DNA from: Amycolatopsis tolypomycina
GTDB taxonomy: Bacteria > Actinomycetota > Actinomycetes > Mycobacteriales > Pseudonocardiaceae
Length of the DNA stretch: 64,000 bases
Reading direction: 5' to 3'
Assembly (NCBI RefSeq): GCF_900105945.1
Contig: NZ_FNSO01000004.1
Span: 496,001 to 560,000, forward strand
Made by a program: the position numbers and the translations under genes. Below the pieces are notes generated by a model that was not told the origin of the DNA, did not search any database, and worked only from the letters and a program-made list of their open reading frames with translations. This document shows, piece after piece, positions 56,086 through 63,521 of the stretch. The number at the start of each line of letters is the position of its first letter. Within the stretch, counting starts at the first letter, position 1.

Positions 56086-57414
56086 CTAGGCGGGCGCTCC
56101 GACCCAGCGGCGCAGGGCCTCGTCGAGGCCCGGCCCGCCGTCCCACACGACGTACCCGTCCGGCCGGACGAGCCGAGGTGCCGCCCCCTCGCGGCCCTCG
56201 ACCCGTCCGGTCCACCCCGCCGGCACCGCGGCGCCGACCAGGACCGCGCGGCCGTCCGGGCCCGCCGGGTCGTCCGCCCGTCCGATGACCCCCGCGTACG
56301 TCACGCCGAGGCCCGACAGCTCCGCGGCGACCGCGCGGCGGGCCTCGGGCACCGCCAGCAGCTCCGTGACCACCGCCCGGACCGCCGCCGCGTCCGGGTC
56401 GGGCACGCCCAGCACTGCCTGGGCCCTCGTGCTGACCAGCACCCGCGCCGCGATCGGGTGGCGTTCGTCGTGGTAGCTGTCGAGCAGCCCGTCCGGTGCC
56501 GTGCCGTGGACCGTCGCCGCCAGCTTCCAGCCCAGGTTGGCCGCGTCCTGCAGGCCCAGGTTCAGCCCCTGGCCGCCGACCGGGAGGTGGATGTGCGCCG
56601 CGTCGCCGGCGAACAGCACCCGGCCGTGGCGGTAGCGCTCCAGCTGCCGGGACGCGTCGCCGAACCGCGACGCCCACAGCACCTCGCCCAGGACGACGTC
56701 CGGCCCGTGCGCCGCGGTCAGCGCCCGCTGCACCTCGCCGGCCGTGACCGGCGCGTCGCGGCCCAGCCGGTGCTGCTCCTCGCCGTACACGATCGTGCGG
56801 TAGCGGCCCCCGGACAGCGGCAGCAGGTAGCCCGACCCCGACGACGGCAACGTCCAGTCCTCGGCCAGCCTGGCGGGCTTGGCGGCCAGGGTGACGTCGG
56901 CGACGACCAGTGAGGTCCGCGCCGGGCGGCCGGGGAACGCGGCACCCAGCAGCGTCCGGACCGTGCTGTGCCCGCCGTCGGCGGCGACCAGCCAGCCGGC
57001 CTGGTGCTCGCGGCCGCCCGCGGTGACCGTCACACCCGCGTCGTCCTGGGCGACGGCGGTGACGGCCGCGCCGCGCAGCACCGGTGTGCGCAGCCGGGCC
57101 TCGATCGCCGCCGTGACGTGGACCTGCTCCACGCCGAGCTGGTACGGGAAGCGCGTCGGCAGGTCGCGGTAGTCGATCGGGACGCCGGAGAAGTGCCCGG
57201 CGGGCAGCTTCGCCCGCACGTGCGGCTCGATCGCCGGGAGCAGGCCCCGGTCGGCCAGCACCTCGACCGACCGCGGCTGCAGGCCGAGGGCCTTCGACTG
57301 CGTGGCGGGCTCCGGGGCGCGTTCCAGCACCAGGACGTCGACCCCGGCGCGCTCCAGCTCGAACGCCGTCAGCAGGCCGGTCGGCCCTGCGCCCGCGACC
57401 AGGACGTCAGGCAT
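56086..57414 (-). CDS. FAD-dependent aromatic monooxygenase
   Basis: 442 residues of the PheA/TfdB-like class A flavoprotein hydroxylases. FAD motif VLVAGAGPTGLLTAFELERA, DG motif VAADGGHSTVRTLLG, and GDAAHIHLPVGGQGLNLGLQ for ribityl binding. It hydroxylates an aromatic or polyketide-type substrate with NAD(P)H and O2; the substrate is not known. It is the third gene of a tetR-membrane protein-monooxygenase operon; its start overlaps the membrane-protein gene by eight bases. Confidence 0.88.
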   Translation of the reverse strand: MPDVLVAGAGPTGLLTAFELERAGVDVLVLERAPEPATQSKALGLQPRSVEVLADRGLLPAIEPHVRAKLPAGHFSGVPIDYRDLPTRFPYQLGVEQVHVTAAIEARLRTPVLRGAAVTAVAQDDAGVTVTAGGREHQAGWLVAADGGHSTVRTLLGAAFPGRPARTSLVVADVTLAAKPARLAEDWTLPSSGSGYLLPLSGGRYRTIVYGEEQHRLGRDAPVTAGEVQRALTAAHGPDVVLGEVLWASRFGDASRQLERYRHGRVLFAGDAAHIHLPVGGQGLNLGLQDAANLGWKLAATVHGTAPDGLLDSYHDERHPIAARVLVSTRAQAVLGVPDPDAAAVRAVVTELLAVPEARRAVAAELSGLGVTYAGVIGRADDPAGPDGRAVLVGAAVPAGWTGRVEGREGAAPRLVRPDGYVVWDGGPGLDEALRRWVGAPA

Positions 57415-58063
57415 CGAGGTTCTCCTTGCGGAGGTACCAGACGTGCCAGGCGATCAGCAGGCCCAGCGCGCCGAACCAGGCCAGGTTGGTGACCAGCGCG
57501 ATGAGGTCGATCGGGAGCGCGTAGACGAGCACGACGTGCAGCACCGCGCTGCCCAGCAGCACCGCGCCCCAGGCGGCGGTGTCGATCCGCAGCCCGCGCC
57601 GGAACCGGGCGTCGGTGTCCCAGCGGGCCGCCCACGCGTCCGCGCCCTCGGCGCCGCGCTTGACCTCGGCGATCGTGCGGCCGAGCGTCAGCTGCGCGGG
57701 ACGGCCGACGAAGACCGACACCAGCATCCACGCGCCGAAGAGGCCGCCCAGCGCCGCCGTCCAGCCTTCGCGGATCACCAGCGTGCGCGGGTCGTCCGAC
57801 AGCAGGCCGAGCACGACCGACAGCACCAGGACGCTGAGCGTGACCAGGGCGACCAGGTCGATCCTGCGGTTGCGGGCGATCGTCCACACCACGTACGGCG
57901 CGGCCACCACGATGCCTGCCATCAGCGCCCACCACTGGCTCACGCCCGCGGCACGCAGGCCGTAGAACAGGGCCATCGGCACGATCACTTCGAACACGAC
58001 GTTCCGCACGTTGGCGCGCACGACCCGCCGCAGCCCGGCGTCGGTTTCCTGCTCGGTCGTCAT
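57407..58063 (-). CDS. VC0807-like integral membrane protein
   Basis: 218 residues with about six hydrophobic helices, e.g. NVVFEVIVPMALFYGLRAAG, WWALMAGIVVAAPYVVWTIA, LVALVTLSVLVLSVVLGLLS and IDLIALVTNLAWFGALGLLI. The pattern matches the VC0807 family of unknown function, often found with TetR regulators. The ATG at 58063 overlaps the tetR stop (ATGA). The longer frame to 58684 is antisense to tetR. It may export or tolerate the substrate or product of the monooxygenase (inference). Confidence 0.75.
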   Translation of the reverse strand: MTTEQETDAGLRRVVRANVRNVVFEVIVPMALFYGLRAAGVSQWWALMAGIVVAAPYVVWTIARNRRIDLVALVTLSVLVLSVVLGLLSDDPRTLVIREGWTAALGGLFGAWMLVSVFVGRPAQLTLGRTIAEVKRGAEGADAWAARWDTDARFRRGLRIDTAAWGAVLLGSAVLHVVLVYALPIDLIALVTNLAWFGALGLLIAWHVWYLRKENLDA

Positions 58064-58662
58064 TCGGGTCCCCCGGTGGATTCGGGTGCGGTCGCCCGCA
58101 CGTAGAGGTCGGCGAGCTCGCGGCCGATGCGCGTGAGTTCGGCGGGCTCGGGCACGTTCGCCGCCGCGGTGGCGACGACGGCGTCGAGCCCGGTCGTCAA
58201 GGCGAGCGCCGTGATCCGGGCGTCGAAGGCGCCGAAGACGCCGGCTGCCTGCCCGGTGCGGAAGTGCTCTTCGAACAGCGCGAGCCGCCCGTCGACGGCG
58301 TCGCTCCGGGAGCCGGCGTTCTTGACGAGGTCGATCAGGGCCCGCAGCTCGGTGGCGTGCTCGCCGACGAGCTCGACGTTCGCCTCGACGAAGGCGCGCA
58401 GCTGGGCGACGTGCCCGACGGCGGCGTCGATGCGCGGCTGCATGAACGCCCCGGTGATCTCTTCGATCTCGGTGACGCACGCCTTGAGCAGGTCGTCCTT
58501 GCCCGCGAAGTGGTAGCTGATCATGCCGGTGCTCGACAGGCCCGCCTGCTTCGCGATCCGGCTGAAGGACGCCTTCGCGTACCCGGCCTCGGCGATCACG
58601 GCGATCGCCGCTCGCACGATCTGTGCTCGCCGGCCGGACTCGGTGAAGGTTCTTGCTCGCAT
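58060..58662 (-). CDS. TetR family regulator of the monooxygenase operon
   Basis: 200 residues. Helix-turn-helix: RAAIAVIAEAGYAKASFSRI and AKQAGLSSTGMISYHFAGKD; ligand domain from about residue 70. The ATG at 58662 is inside a perfect TTGCTC-gcat-GAGCAA palindrome, with a second near-palindrome just upstream, so the protein probably represses its own operon by binding over the start. Four-base overlap with the membrane-protein gene. Confidence 0.88.
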   Translation of the reverse strand: MRARTFTESGRRAQIVRAAIAVIAEAGYAKASFSRIAKQAGLSSTGMISYHFAGKDDLLKACVTEIEEITGAFMQPRIDAAVGHVAQLRAFVEANVELVGEHATELRALIDLVKNAGSRSDAVDGRLALFEEHFRTGQAAGVFGAFDARITALALTTGLDAVVATAAANVPEPAELTRIGRELADLYVRATAPESTGGPE

Positions 58663-58678
58663 GAGCAAAATTTAGCTC
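58653..58678. promoter_or_regulatory. Overlapping operators at the tetR start
   Basis: TTGCTC-GCAT-GAGCAA (58653-58668) is a perfect 6-bp inverted repeat; GAGCAAAATTTAGCTC (58663-58678) is palindromic except for one central-arm pair. They share GAGCAA and cover the tetR ATG, suiting two repressor dimers. The AT-rich core may also hold the -10 region. Confidence 0.6.
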
Positions 58679-58732
58679 AATCAAGCAAATTCGACAAGTC
58701 GCCAGGTCAGAGCCCGGATTCGGGGGCTTTGC

Positions 58733-60037
58733 TCAGGCGGATGCGGTGCCTTCGACGACCTGGTTGCGGCCCGCGTCCTTGGCCCGGTACAGGGCCTTGT
58801 CCGCGGCCTGCAGCAGCCGGTCGACGGCCGTGCCGCCGTCCGGGTAGGTCGCGACGCCGATGGAGGCGGACAGGCCGTCGATCGCACGGACGCGGCTGTC
58901 GTCCTCGTATTCGACCCGCAGGCCCTCGATCGCCGAGCGGATGCGTTCCGCCACCGCCAGCACCGCGGCCGGGCCGATGTCCGGCAGCAGGACCACGAAC
59001 TCCTCGCCGCCGAAGCGGCCGACCGAGTCGTAGTCGCGGACGGCGCTCTTGATCGTCGCGGCCACCGCGCGCAGCACCGTGTCGCCCGCCAGGTGACCGT
59101 GGCTGTCGTTGATCAGCTTGAAGTGGTCGAGGTCGATCATCAGCACGCCGAACGTGCCGTGCGTGTGGCGCTGCGCCCTGGCCAGTTCGCGTGAAGCGAG
59201 CAGGTGCCACCCGGTCGTGTTGAACAGGCCGGTCTTTTCGTCGGTCGTCGCCGCGATCTCCAGCTGCTTGATCAGCACCGCCCGGTGCAGCACCAGCAGC
59301 GGCGGCACGATGGCCAGGGTGAGCGCGGGCAGCGTCGCCAGCGTCAGGGCCGTCAGCATGCCCAGGCAGAGCGTCGCGACTTCGAGCAGGTTGTCGCCGA
59401 GGCCGCCGAAGAACGCCTTCACCGAGCGGGTCGTGATCGTCAGCGCCGGGATGATGGTGATCGCCGCGACCAGGAAGTACGTCACCGCGGCGAGCGCGAT
59501 CGCGGTGACCCCGCGCCACCCGGCCGTCAGCGCGGCGGACATGTCGCCGACCCCGAGCCACGCGAGCACCAGGTCGGCCGAGTAGCAGGTGACGACGACG
59601 AGCGTGGCGTTCAGCGTCGTCCGGAACGGCGGGACGCGCTTGATCCGCGCCAGGCTGCGCGTGGCGAGGTGCACGTACAGGACGGCGACCAGGGCGGCGC
59701 CGAGCGCCGGCGGCAGGAGCAGCACCCCGGCGAACGTCCAGACCGACGTCAGGTTGATGTGCGGGGTGTCCGACACGAGCCGCCGGACGCGTTCGACCTG
59801 CCGGCCGAGTTCGGCCTGCAGCACCCCAAGCCCGGCGAGGACGCCGAAGACGGCCAGGTCCCAAGCCCGCACGGGCACGGCCAGCGCCGTCCAGACGGTG
59901 GCGGCGAGCGCGACCGACTCGACGAGGAAGCAGTAGAAGATCAGCGATCCGCGCTGCTGCCAGAGGGTCCAGTGAGCAGGGTTCAACGCCCCACGGATCC
60001 GTCCCGCGCGGGGTTGGGCCGGACGGGCGCCGTCCAT
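58733..60037 (-). CDS. Membrane diguanylate cyclase (GGDEF)
   Basis: 434 residues. About six to eight N-terminal membrane helices (LIFYCFLVESVALAATVWTA, TFAGVLLLPPALGAALVAVL, GVTAIALAAVTYFLVAAITI, MLTALTLATLPALTLAIVPP) precede a GGDEF domain: DEKTGLFNTTGWHLL, MIDLDHFKLINDSHGHLAGD, and the active site GRFGGEEFVVLLPD. RDYD lies five residues before GGEEF, the position of the c-di-GMP inhibitory I-site RxxD. It makes c-di-GMP from GTP. No EAL domain. Start ATG 60037 or TTG 60043; a frame to 60358 runs antisense through the micro-ORF array and is rejected. Confidence 0.88.
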   Translation of the reverse strand: MDGARPAQPRAGRIRGALNPAHWTLWQQRGSLIFYCFLVESVALAATVWTALAVPVRAWDLAVFGVLAGLGVLQAELGRQVERVRRLVSDTPHINLTSVWTFAGVLLLPPALGAALVAVLYVHLATRSLARIKRVPPFRTTLNATLVVVTCYSADLVLAWLGVGDMSAALTAGWRGVTAIALAAVTYFLVAAITIIPALTITTRSVKAFFGGLGDNLLEVATLCLGMLTALTLATLPALTLAIVPPLLVLHRAVLIKQLEIAATTDEKTGLFNTTGWHLLASRELARAQRHTHGTFGVLMIDLDHFKLINDSHGHLAGDTVLRAVAATIKSAVRDYDSVGRFGGEEFVVLLPDIGPAAVLAVAERIRSAIEGLRVEYEDDSRVRAIDGLSASIGVATYPDGGTAVDRLLQAADKALYRAKDAGRNQVVEGTASA

Positions 60038-60153
60038 ACTCAAGGCGGTGCAACTCCCCTGGGTGATCCGACGATCCGCATCCACCCCACCACACCGGGC
60101 GCCCGCGATCGACGGTTGCCACACGTTCGGAGCAGTGAAGGGAGGCCGCCGCC

Positions 60154-60174
60154 ATGCGCAACCGCGAGTCCTGA
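60154..60174 (+). CDS. Micro-ORF 1, peptide MRNRES
   Basis: ATG CGC AAC CGC GAG TCC TGA, with GGGAGG eight bases upstream. First of five copies. Its start is ATG, as in copy 5; copies 2 to 4 use GTG. Confidence 0.6.
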   Translation: MRNRES

Positions 60175-60219
60175 GCCGTCGTGACCCCCTGTCCGTCCGT
60201 GCCGGGAAGGAGAGCCGTC

Positions 60220-60240
60220 GTGCGCAATCGCGAGTCCTGA
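60220..60240 (+). CDS. Micro-ORF 2, peptide MRNRES
   Basis: GTG CGC AAT CGC GAG TCC TGA, with AAGGAG seven bases upstream. The Asn codon changes from AAC to AAT, a synonymous change. Confidence 0.6.
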   Translation: MRNRES

Positions 60241-60285
60241 GCCCGCTGTGTGTCCTGTTCGTCCGTGCTCGAGAGGAGAGCTGTC

Positions 60286-60306
60286 GTGCGTAACCGCGAG
60301 TCCTGA
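60286..60306 (+). CDS. Micro-ORF 3, peptide MRNRES
   Basis: GTG CGT AAC CGC GAG TCC TGA, with GAGGAG seven bases upstream. The first Arg codon changes from CGC to CGT, a synonymous change. Confidence 0.6.
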   Translation: MRNRES

Positions 60307-60350
60307 GCCCGCTGTGTGTCCTGTTCGCCCGCGCCCGAGAGGAGAGCGTC

Positions 60351-60371
60351 GTGCGCAACCGCGAGTCGTGA
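60351..60371 (+). CDS. Micro-ORF 4, peptide MRNRES
   Basis: GTG CGC AAC CGC GAG TCG TGA, with GAGGAG six bases upstream. The Ser codon changes from TCC to TCG, a synonymous change. Confidence 0.6.
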   Translation: MRNRES

Positions 60372-60420
60372 CCCCGGCCGTACCCCCATTCCGTTCCCGT
60401 CCGAGAAAGGAATCGTCACC

Positions 60421-60441
60421 ATGCGCAACCGTGAGTCGTGA
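60421..60441 (+). CDS. Micro-ORF 5, peptide MRNRES
   Basis: ATG CGC AAC CGT GAG TCG TGA, with AAAGGA nine bases upstream. The second Arg codon is CGT and the Ser codon TCG, both synonymous changes. The array ends 30 bases before the convergent SDR gene. Confidence 0.6.
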   Translation: MRNRES

Positions 60442-60470
60442 ACCCTCGTCCGCCGGCCGGGTGGGACGCC

Positions 60471-61223
60471 TCAGGCGGTCGCGCCGCCGTCGACCACCAG
60501 GTCGTGCCCCACGGTGAACGCCGCTTCGTCCGAAGCCAGCCACAGCACCGCGGCGGCCACCTCGGCGGTGGCACCCACCCGGCCCAGCGGAATCGCGTCC
60601 TTCAGCCGCTCGGCGCGATCGGCGTCCGTCTCGCCGGGGCGCCGGGACATGTCCGTGTCGGTCGCGCCCGGGCTGACGGCGTTGATTCGGACGCCGTCGG
60701 CGATGTGGTCGCGCGCCGCCGTCCTGGTCAGCGCGCTCACCGCGGCCTTCGACGCCGCGTAGGCCGCCATGTTCGGCAGCCTGCCGTGCGCGCCGATGTT
60801 CGACGCCATGTTGACGATCGCGCCGCCGCCGTGTGCCCGCATGTGCGCGACCTCGTGCTTCAGGCACAGCCATGTCCCGGTGACGTTCGTGTCGAGCACG
60901 GCGCCGAAACCGGCCTCGTCGAGGTCCGCGGCCGGCGCCGGCGCCCCGAGGACGCCCGCGTTGTTGAACGCGACGTCCAGCCCGCCGTGCCGCGCGACGA
61001 CCGTCTCCACCATCCGCGCCACATCCGCGGAGTCGGTCACGTCGACGGTCACCGCGCTCGCGCCGCCGCCGATTTCCTTGACGGCCGACGCCAGCCGCTG
61101 CTCGTCGCGCCCGGCGACGACCACCGTGGCGCCCTCGTCCGCGAACGCCCGCGCCGTCGCCCGTCCGATGCCCGAGCCGCCGCCCGTCACCAGGACGACT
61201 TTGCCCGCGAAACGTGCCCCCAT
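60471..61223 (-). CDS. SDR family oxidoreductase
   Basis: 250 residues of the classical SDR family. NAD(P) motif VLVTGGGSGIGRATARAFAD, NNAG in LDVAFNNAGVLGAPAP, catalytic Ser in IVNMASNIGAHG and YxxxK in AAYAASKAAVSALTR, with C-terminal DLVVDGG. It reduces or oxidises a small alcohol/ketone. The ATG at 61223 follows AAGAAGG. It lies 23 bases downstream of the TetR gene on the same strand. Both carry a TATTnGAGAATGATC-like site upstream, so TetR probably controls this enzyme. Confidence 0.92.
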   Translation of the reverse strand: MGARFAGKVVLVTGGGSGIGRATARAFADEGATVVVAGRDEQRLASAVKEIGGGASAVTVDVTDSADVARMVETVVARHGGLDVAFNNAGVLGAPAPAADLDEAGFGAVLDTNVTGTWLCLKHEVAHMRAHGGGAIVNMASNIGAHGRLPNMAAYAASKAAVSALTRTAARDHIADGVRINAVSPGATDTDMSRRPGETDADRAERLKDAIPLGRVGATAEVAAAVLWLASDEAAFTVGHDLVVDGGATA

Positions 61224-61244
61224 CGTGTACCTTCTTTCTGGTCT

Positions 61245-61259
61245 GATCATTCTCGAATA
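61245..61259. promoter_or_regulatory. TetR-site copy upstream of the SDR gene
   Basis: On the minus strand this reads TATTCGAGAATGATC, nearly identical to TATTGAGAATGATC upstream of the TetR gene at 61852-61865. It overlaps the last codons and stop of tetR and lies 22 bases before the SDR start. Seen directly; a shared operator is inferred. Confidence 0.4.
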
Positions 61260-61834
61260 AGCAGGCGCAGGGCCTGCGAGACGGCCGCGTGCACCCGGTT
61301 CGCCGCGTCCGTGCCCTTGCCGAGGACGCGCAGGCCCTGGAGCACGGTGAGCAGGAAACGCGCCAGTGTCGCCGGGTCGCTGTCCTGGGGGAGTTCGTCC
61401 TGGGCCTTCGCGCGTTCCAGAGCCATGGTCAGTGCGACCTCGAGGGTGTCCCAGCTGCGTTCCACCACCCGCGCGACTTCGGGATCGTGGGGGAGCAGCT
61501 CGATCGCCGCGTTGACGACGAAGCAGCCCATTTTCGTTTCGTCGCCGAGGATCTCCGCCGTGTAGCCGTCGAAAAGACGGCGCACCGCGCCCACCCCGGA
61601 CCCCGGCTCCGACAGCTGGGCCATCACCCGTGCGTCGGTTCGTTCCGCGTAGCGCTTCAACGCCGTGACGTAGAGGTCGTGCTTCGTGCCGAAGGTGGCG
61701 TACAGGCTGGCCTTGGCGACGCCGAGGTGCGTGACGAGGTCGCTGACCGACGTCGCCTCGTACCCCTGCTGCCGGAAGAGCGTGAGCGCGCCGTCGCACG
61801 CTTCGCCGACGTCGAACTCCTTGACCCGGGACAT
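61247..61834 (-). CDS. TetR family transcriptional regulator
   Basis: 195 residues. Helix-turn-helix: EACDGALTLFRQQGYEATSV and SDLVTHLGVAKASLYATFGT; ligand domain with MGCFVVNAAIELLPHDPEVA, typical of the YxaF/LmrA-like group whose members often sit beside an SDR. The start ATG at 61834 is 18 bases from the conserved AT-rich site. It likely represses itself and the SDR gene downstream. Confidence 0.9.
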   Translation of the reverse strand: MSRVKEFDVGEACDGALTLFRQQGYEATSVSDLVTHLGVAKASLYATFGTKHDLYVTALKRYAERTDARVMAQLSEPGSGVGAVRRLFDGYTAEILGDETKMGCFVVNAAIELLPHDPEVARVVERSWDTLEVALTMALERAKAQDELPQDSDPATLARFLLTVLQGLRVLGKGTDAANRVHAAVSQALRLLIRE

Positions 61835-61851
61835 GATCGAAACCCTAGCCG

Positions 61852-61865
61852 TATTGAGAATGATC
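61852..61865. promoter_or_regulatory. Candidate TetR operator
   Basis: TATTGAGAATGATC, immediately upstream of the TetR start, with a matching copy (on the other strand orientation) before the SDR gene at 61245-61259. A 14-base match at both promoters of a TetR/SDR pair is good evidence of one regulon. Confidence 0.5.
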
Positions 61866-61955
61866 GGTCAAATATGCGGGCGGCGGTGTGTCGCGTCCGG
61901 TGACGCGGCGTGCGGTGGCACTATGGCTGCTTCGACCGGCCCGAGGGGGTGAGCG

Positions 61956-62318
61956 ATGCAGGATCGGCTGACGCTGCCGCCGACCGTCGTCGCCACCCAC
62001 TTGCGCTCCTGCGCTGAGGAACTCGCCGCCGGACTGCGCTGTGGTGGTCCGGGTGCCACGACGGCCGAGCTCACCGACGTCGTCGCGCAGCTGGTCGCCG
62101 GCCAGGAAGCCATCTCCCACGCGCTCGCCGGGCTCGCCGCCCGGGTCGAGGGTGGTTCGGACGCCCTGGCCGCGGCCCCGCCGCTGGATGTCGAGGTGGT
62201 CACCGAGGTGCTCCGCGCGGCCGCGATCGCCTCCCGGTGTTCCGCGGAGGCGCTCGACGAGGTCACGCCGTCGTTCGAATGTGTGAGCGAATCCGTCGCG
62301 CCTGACACCCGTTTGTAG
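61956..62318 (+). CDS. Small hypothetical protein
   Basis: 120 residues, mainly helical and rich in Ala, with regularly spaced Leu and Val (VVATHLRSCAEELAAGLRCG, LTDVVAQLVAGQEAISHALA, LDVEVVTEVLRAAAIASRCS). No membrane segment, no recognised motif. ATG preceded by GAGGGGGTGAG. It lies upstream of ku on the same strand with a 52-base gap; no overlap, so co-transcription is uncertain. The four-Cys content and helical pattern suggest a small cytosolic oligomer, nothing more. Confidence 0.6.
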   Translation: MQDRLTLPPTVVATHLRSCAEELAAGLRCGGPGATTAELTDVVAQLVAGQEAISHALAGLAARVEGGSDALAAAPPLDVEVVTEVLRAAAIASRCSAEALDEVTPSFECVSESVAPDTRL

Positions 62319-62370
62319 CTGTCGATCCGCCGCGGCCGCTGTCTAGCCTGGAGCTGCGGAGGTGGCACGG

Positions 62371-63243
62371 ATGCGCGCGGTGTGGACGGGCACGATCGGG
62401 TTCGGCAGTTACGCCATCCCGGTGAAGGCGTACAGCGCCACCGAGGAGCGGGAAATCCCGCTGCACCAGGTGCACGAGCCCGACGGCGGCCGCATCCGGG
62501 TCAAGCGCGTGTGCGAGGTCGACGGCGCCGAGGTGCCGCCCGAGGAGATGATCCGCGGCTACCCGGTCCCCGGCGGCGACGTCGTCCTGCTGTCCGACCA
62601 CGAGCTGGCGTCGCTGCCGATGCCGGGCCGCACGATCGCCATCCGCTGCTTCGCGCCGGTGTCCGACGTCGACCCGCTCTGGTTCGCGAAGAGCTACTAC
62701 CTCGAACCCGAGCCGGCGGGCACGAAGCCGTACGTGCTGTTCAGCGAGGCGCTCCAGCAGTCGGGCCGGCTCGCGCTGGTGACGGTGGCGCTGCGCCGCC
62801 GCGAGACGCTGGGTGCGTTGCGGGTGCGCGACCAGGTGATCATCCTGGAAACGATGCGGTGGCCCGACGAGGTGCGCACCCCGGACTTCCCGTTCCAGCA
62901 CGCCGACGTCGACATCCGCCCGGGCGAGCTGCGGCGCGCGGCGAACCTGGTCGAGGAGCTGACCGGCGAGTTCGACCCGGGCCGCTACCCCGACCGTTAC
63001 CGCGAGGCCTTCCACGCGTTGGTCCAGGCGAAGATCGACGGCGCCGAGGTGGTCCAGCCGACGGCGGCCGAGCAGGCCGAGGGAGTAACCCGCCTGCTGG
63101 CGGCGTTGCAGGAGAGCGCGGCCGACGCGGAGGACGCGCGCAACGCGGCGGTCACGAAGGCCAAGGCGGCGGCGGCGAGGGCCGCGAAGGCGCGCACGAC
63201 GGCGAAGCGAGCCGCGACACGCACCCGGTCGAAGACGTCCTGA
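62371..63243 (+). CDS. ku: Ku protein, non-homologous end joining
   Basis: 290 residues, a bacterial single-subunit Ku. MRAVWTGTIGFGSYAIPVKA at the N-terminus, LHQVHEPDGGRIRVKRVCEV, KSYYLEPEPAGTKPYVLFSE and the C-terminal core VEELTGEFDPGRYPDRYREA all fit. It ends in a Lys/Arg/Ala-rich DNA-binding tail. It holds broken DNA ends and recruits LigD, which is not in the window. The ATG at 62371 is chosen because GGAGG lies eight bases upstream; a GTG at 62362 would sit on the ribosome site. Confidence 0.95.
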   Translation: MRAVWTGTIGFGSYAIPVKAYSATEEREIPLHQVHEPDGGRIRVKRVCEVDGAEVPPEEMIRGYPVPGGDVVLLSDHELASLPMPGRTIAIRCFAPVSDVDPLWFAKSYYLEPEPAGTKPYVLFSEALQQSGRLALVTVALRRRETLGALRVRDQVIILETMRWPDEVRTPDFPFQHADVDIRPGELRRAANLVEELTGEFDPGRYPDRYREAFHALVQAKIDGAEVVQPTAAEQAEGVTRLLAALQESAADAEDARNAAVTKAKAAAARAAKARTTAKRAATRTRSKTS

Positions 63244-63483
63244 GTATTACTACCCACGGGTAATTGAGGGTTCTCACACTCAACCGGCCGTCCCCGGCGC
63301 GGCAGACTTCTCCCTGTCAGCGGATACCGGATCGCTGGCGAGGGGGGAAGTCGGGACGGCCCCTGGGGAGGTGAGCCGTCCAGACGCCAGGGTTCCGGGG
63401 CGGGCCGAAGGAGGAGCGGCCCGTTTCCGGAACCCGTCCCGCACCACGGGGAGGTGGCGCGGGGCGCAAGGGGGTGTCCGAAG

Positions 63484-63519
63484 GCTGCCGTGGAGGGATC
63501 GAGGGGTCTCCACGGCAGC
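63484..63519. terminator. Hairpin between convergent ku and marR genes
   Basis: GCTGCCGTGGA (63484-63494) pairs perfectly with TCCACGGCAGC (63509-63519), 14-base loop. It lies three bases past the marR stop. The 278-base gap 63244-63521 contains no gene; the rest is G-rich with no clear structure. Confidence 0.65.
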
Positions 63520-63521
63520 TT

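Larger units (their letters stand above)
60154..60441 (+). repeat. Tandem array of five six-codon ORFs
   Basis: Five near-identical units with starts at 60154, 60220, 60286, 60351 and 60421 (spacing 66, 66, 65, 70). Each has a purine-rich ribosome site and a 21-base ORF for Met-Arg-Asn-Arg-Glu-Ser-stop. The intervals between ORFs are also similar (GAGCCCGCTGTGTGTCCTGTTCG occurs between units 2-3 and 3-4). Because 65 and 70 are not multiples of three, the copies are independent and do not form one polyprotein. The array is divergent from the diguanylate cyclase gene and convergent to an SDR gene. Confidence 0.8.

Noticed and set aside
58733..60358. Minus-strand GGDEF frame extended to 60358 with an Arg/Ser-rich repeated N-terminus
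   Set aside because: The extension is the antisense of the MRNRES array; the repeated residues are a by-product of the repeat, and the membrane domain begins just after 60037.
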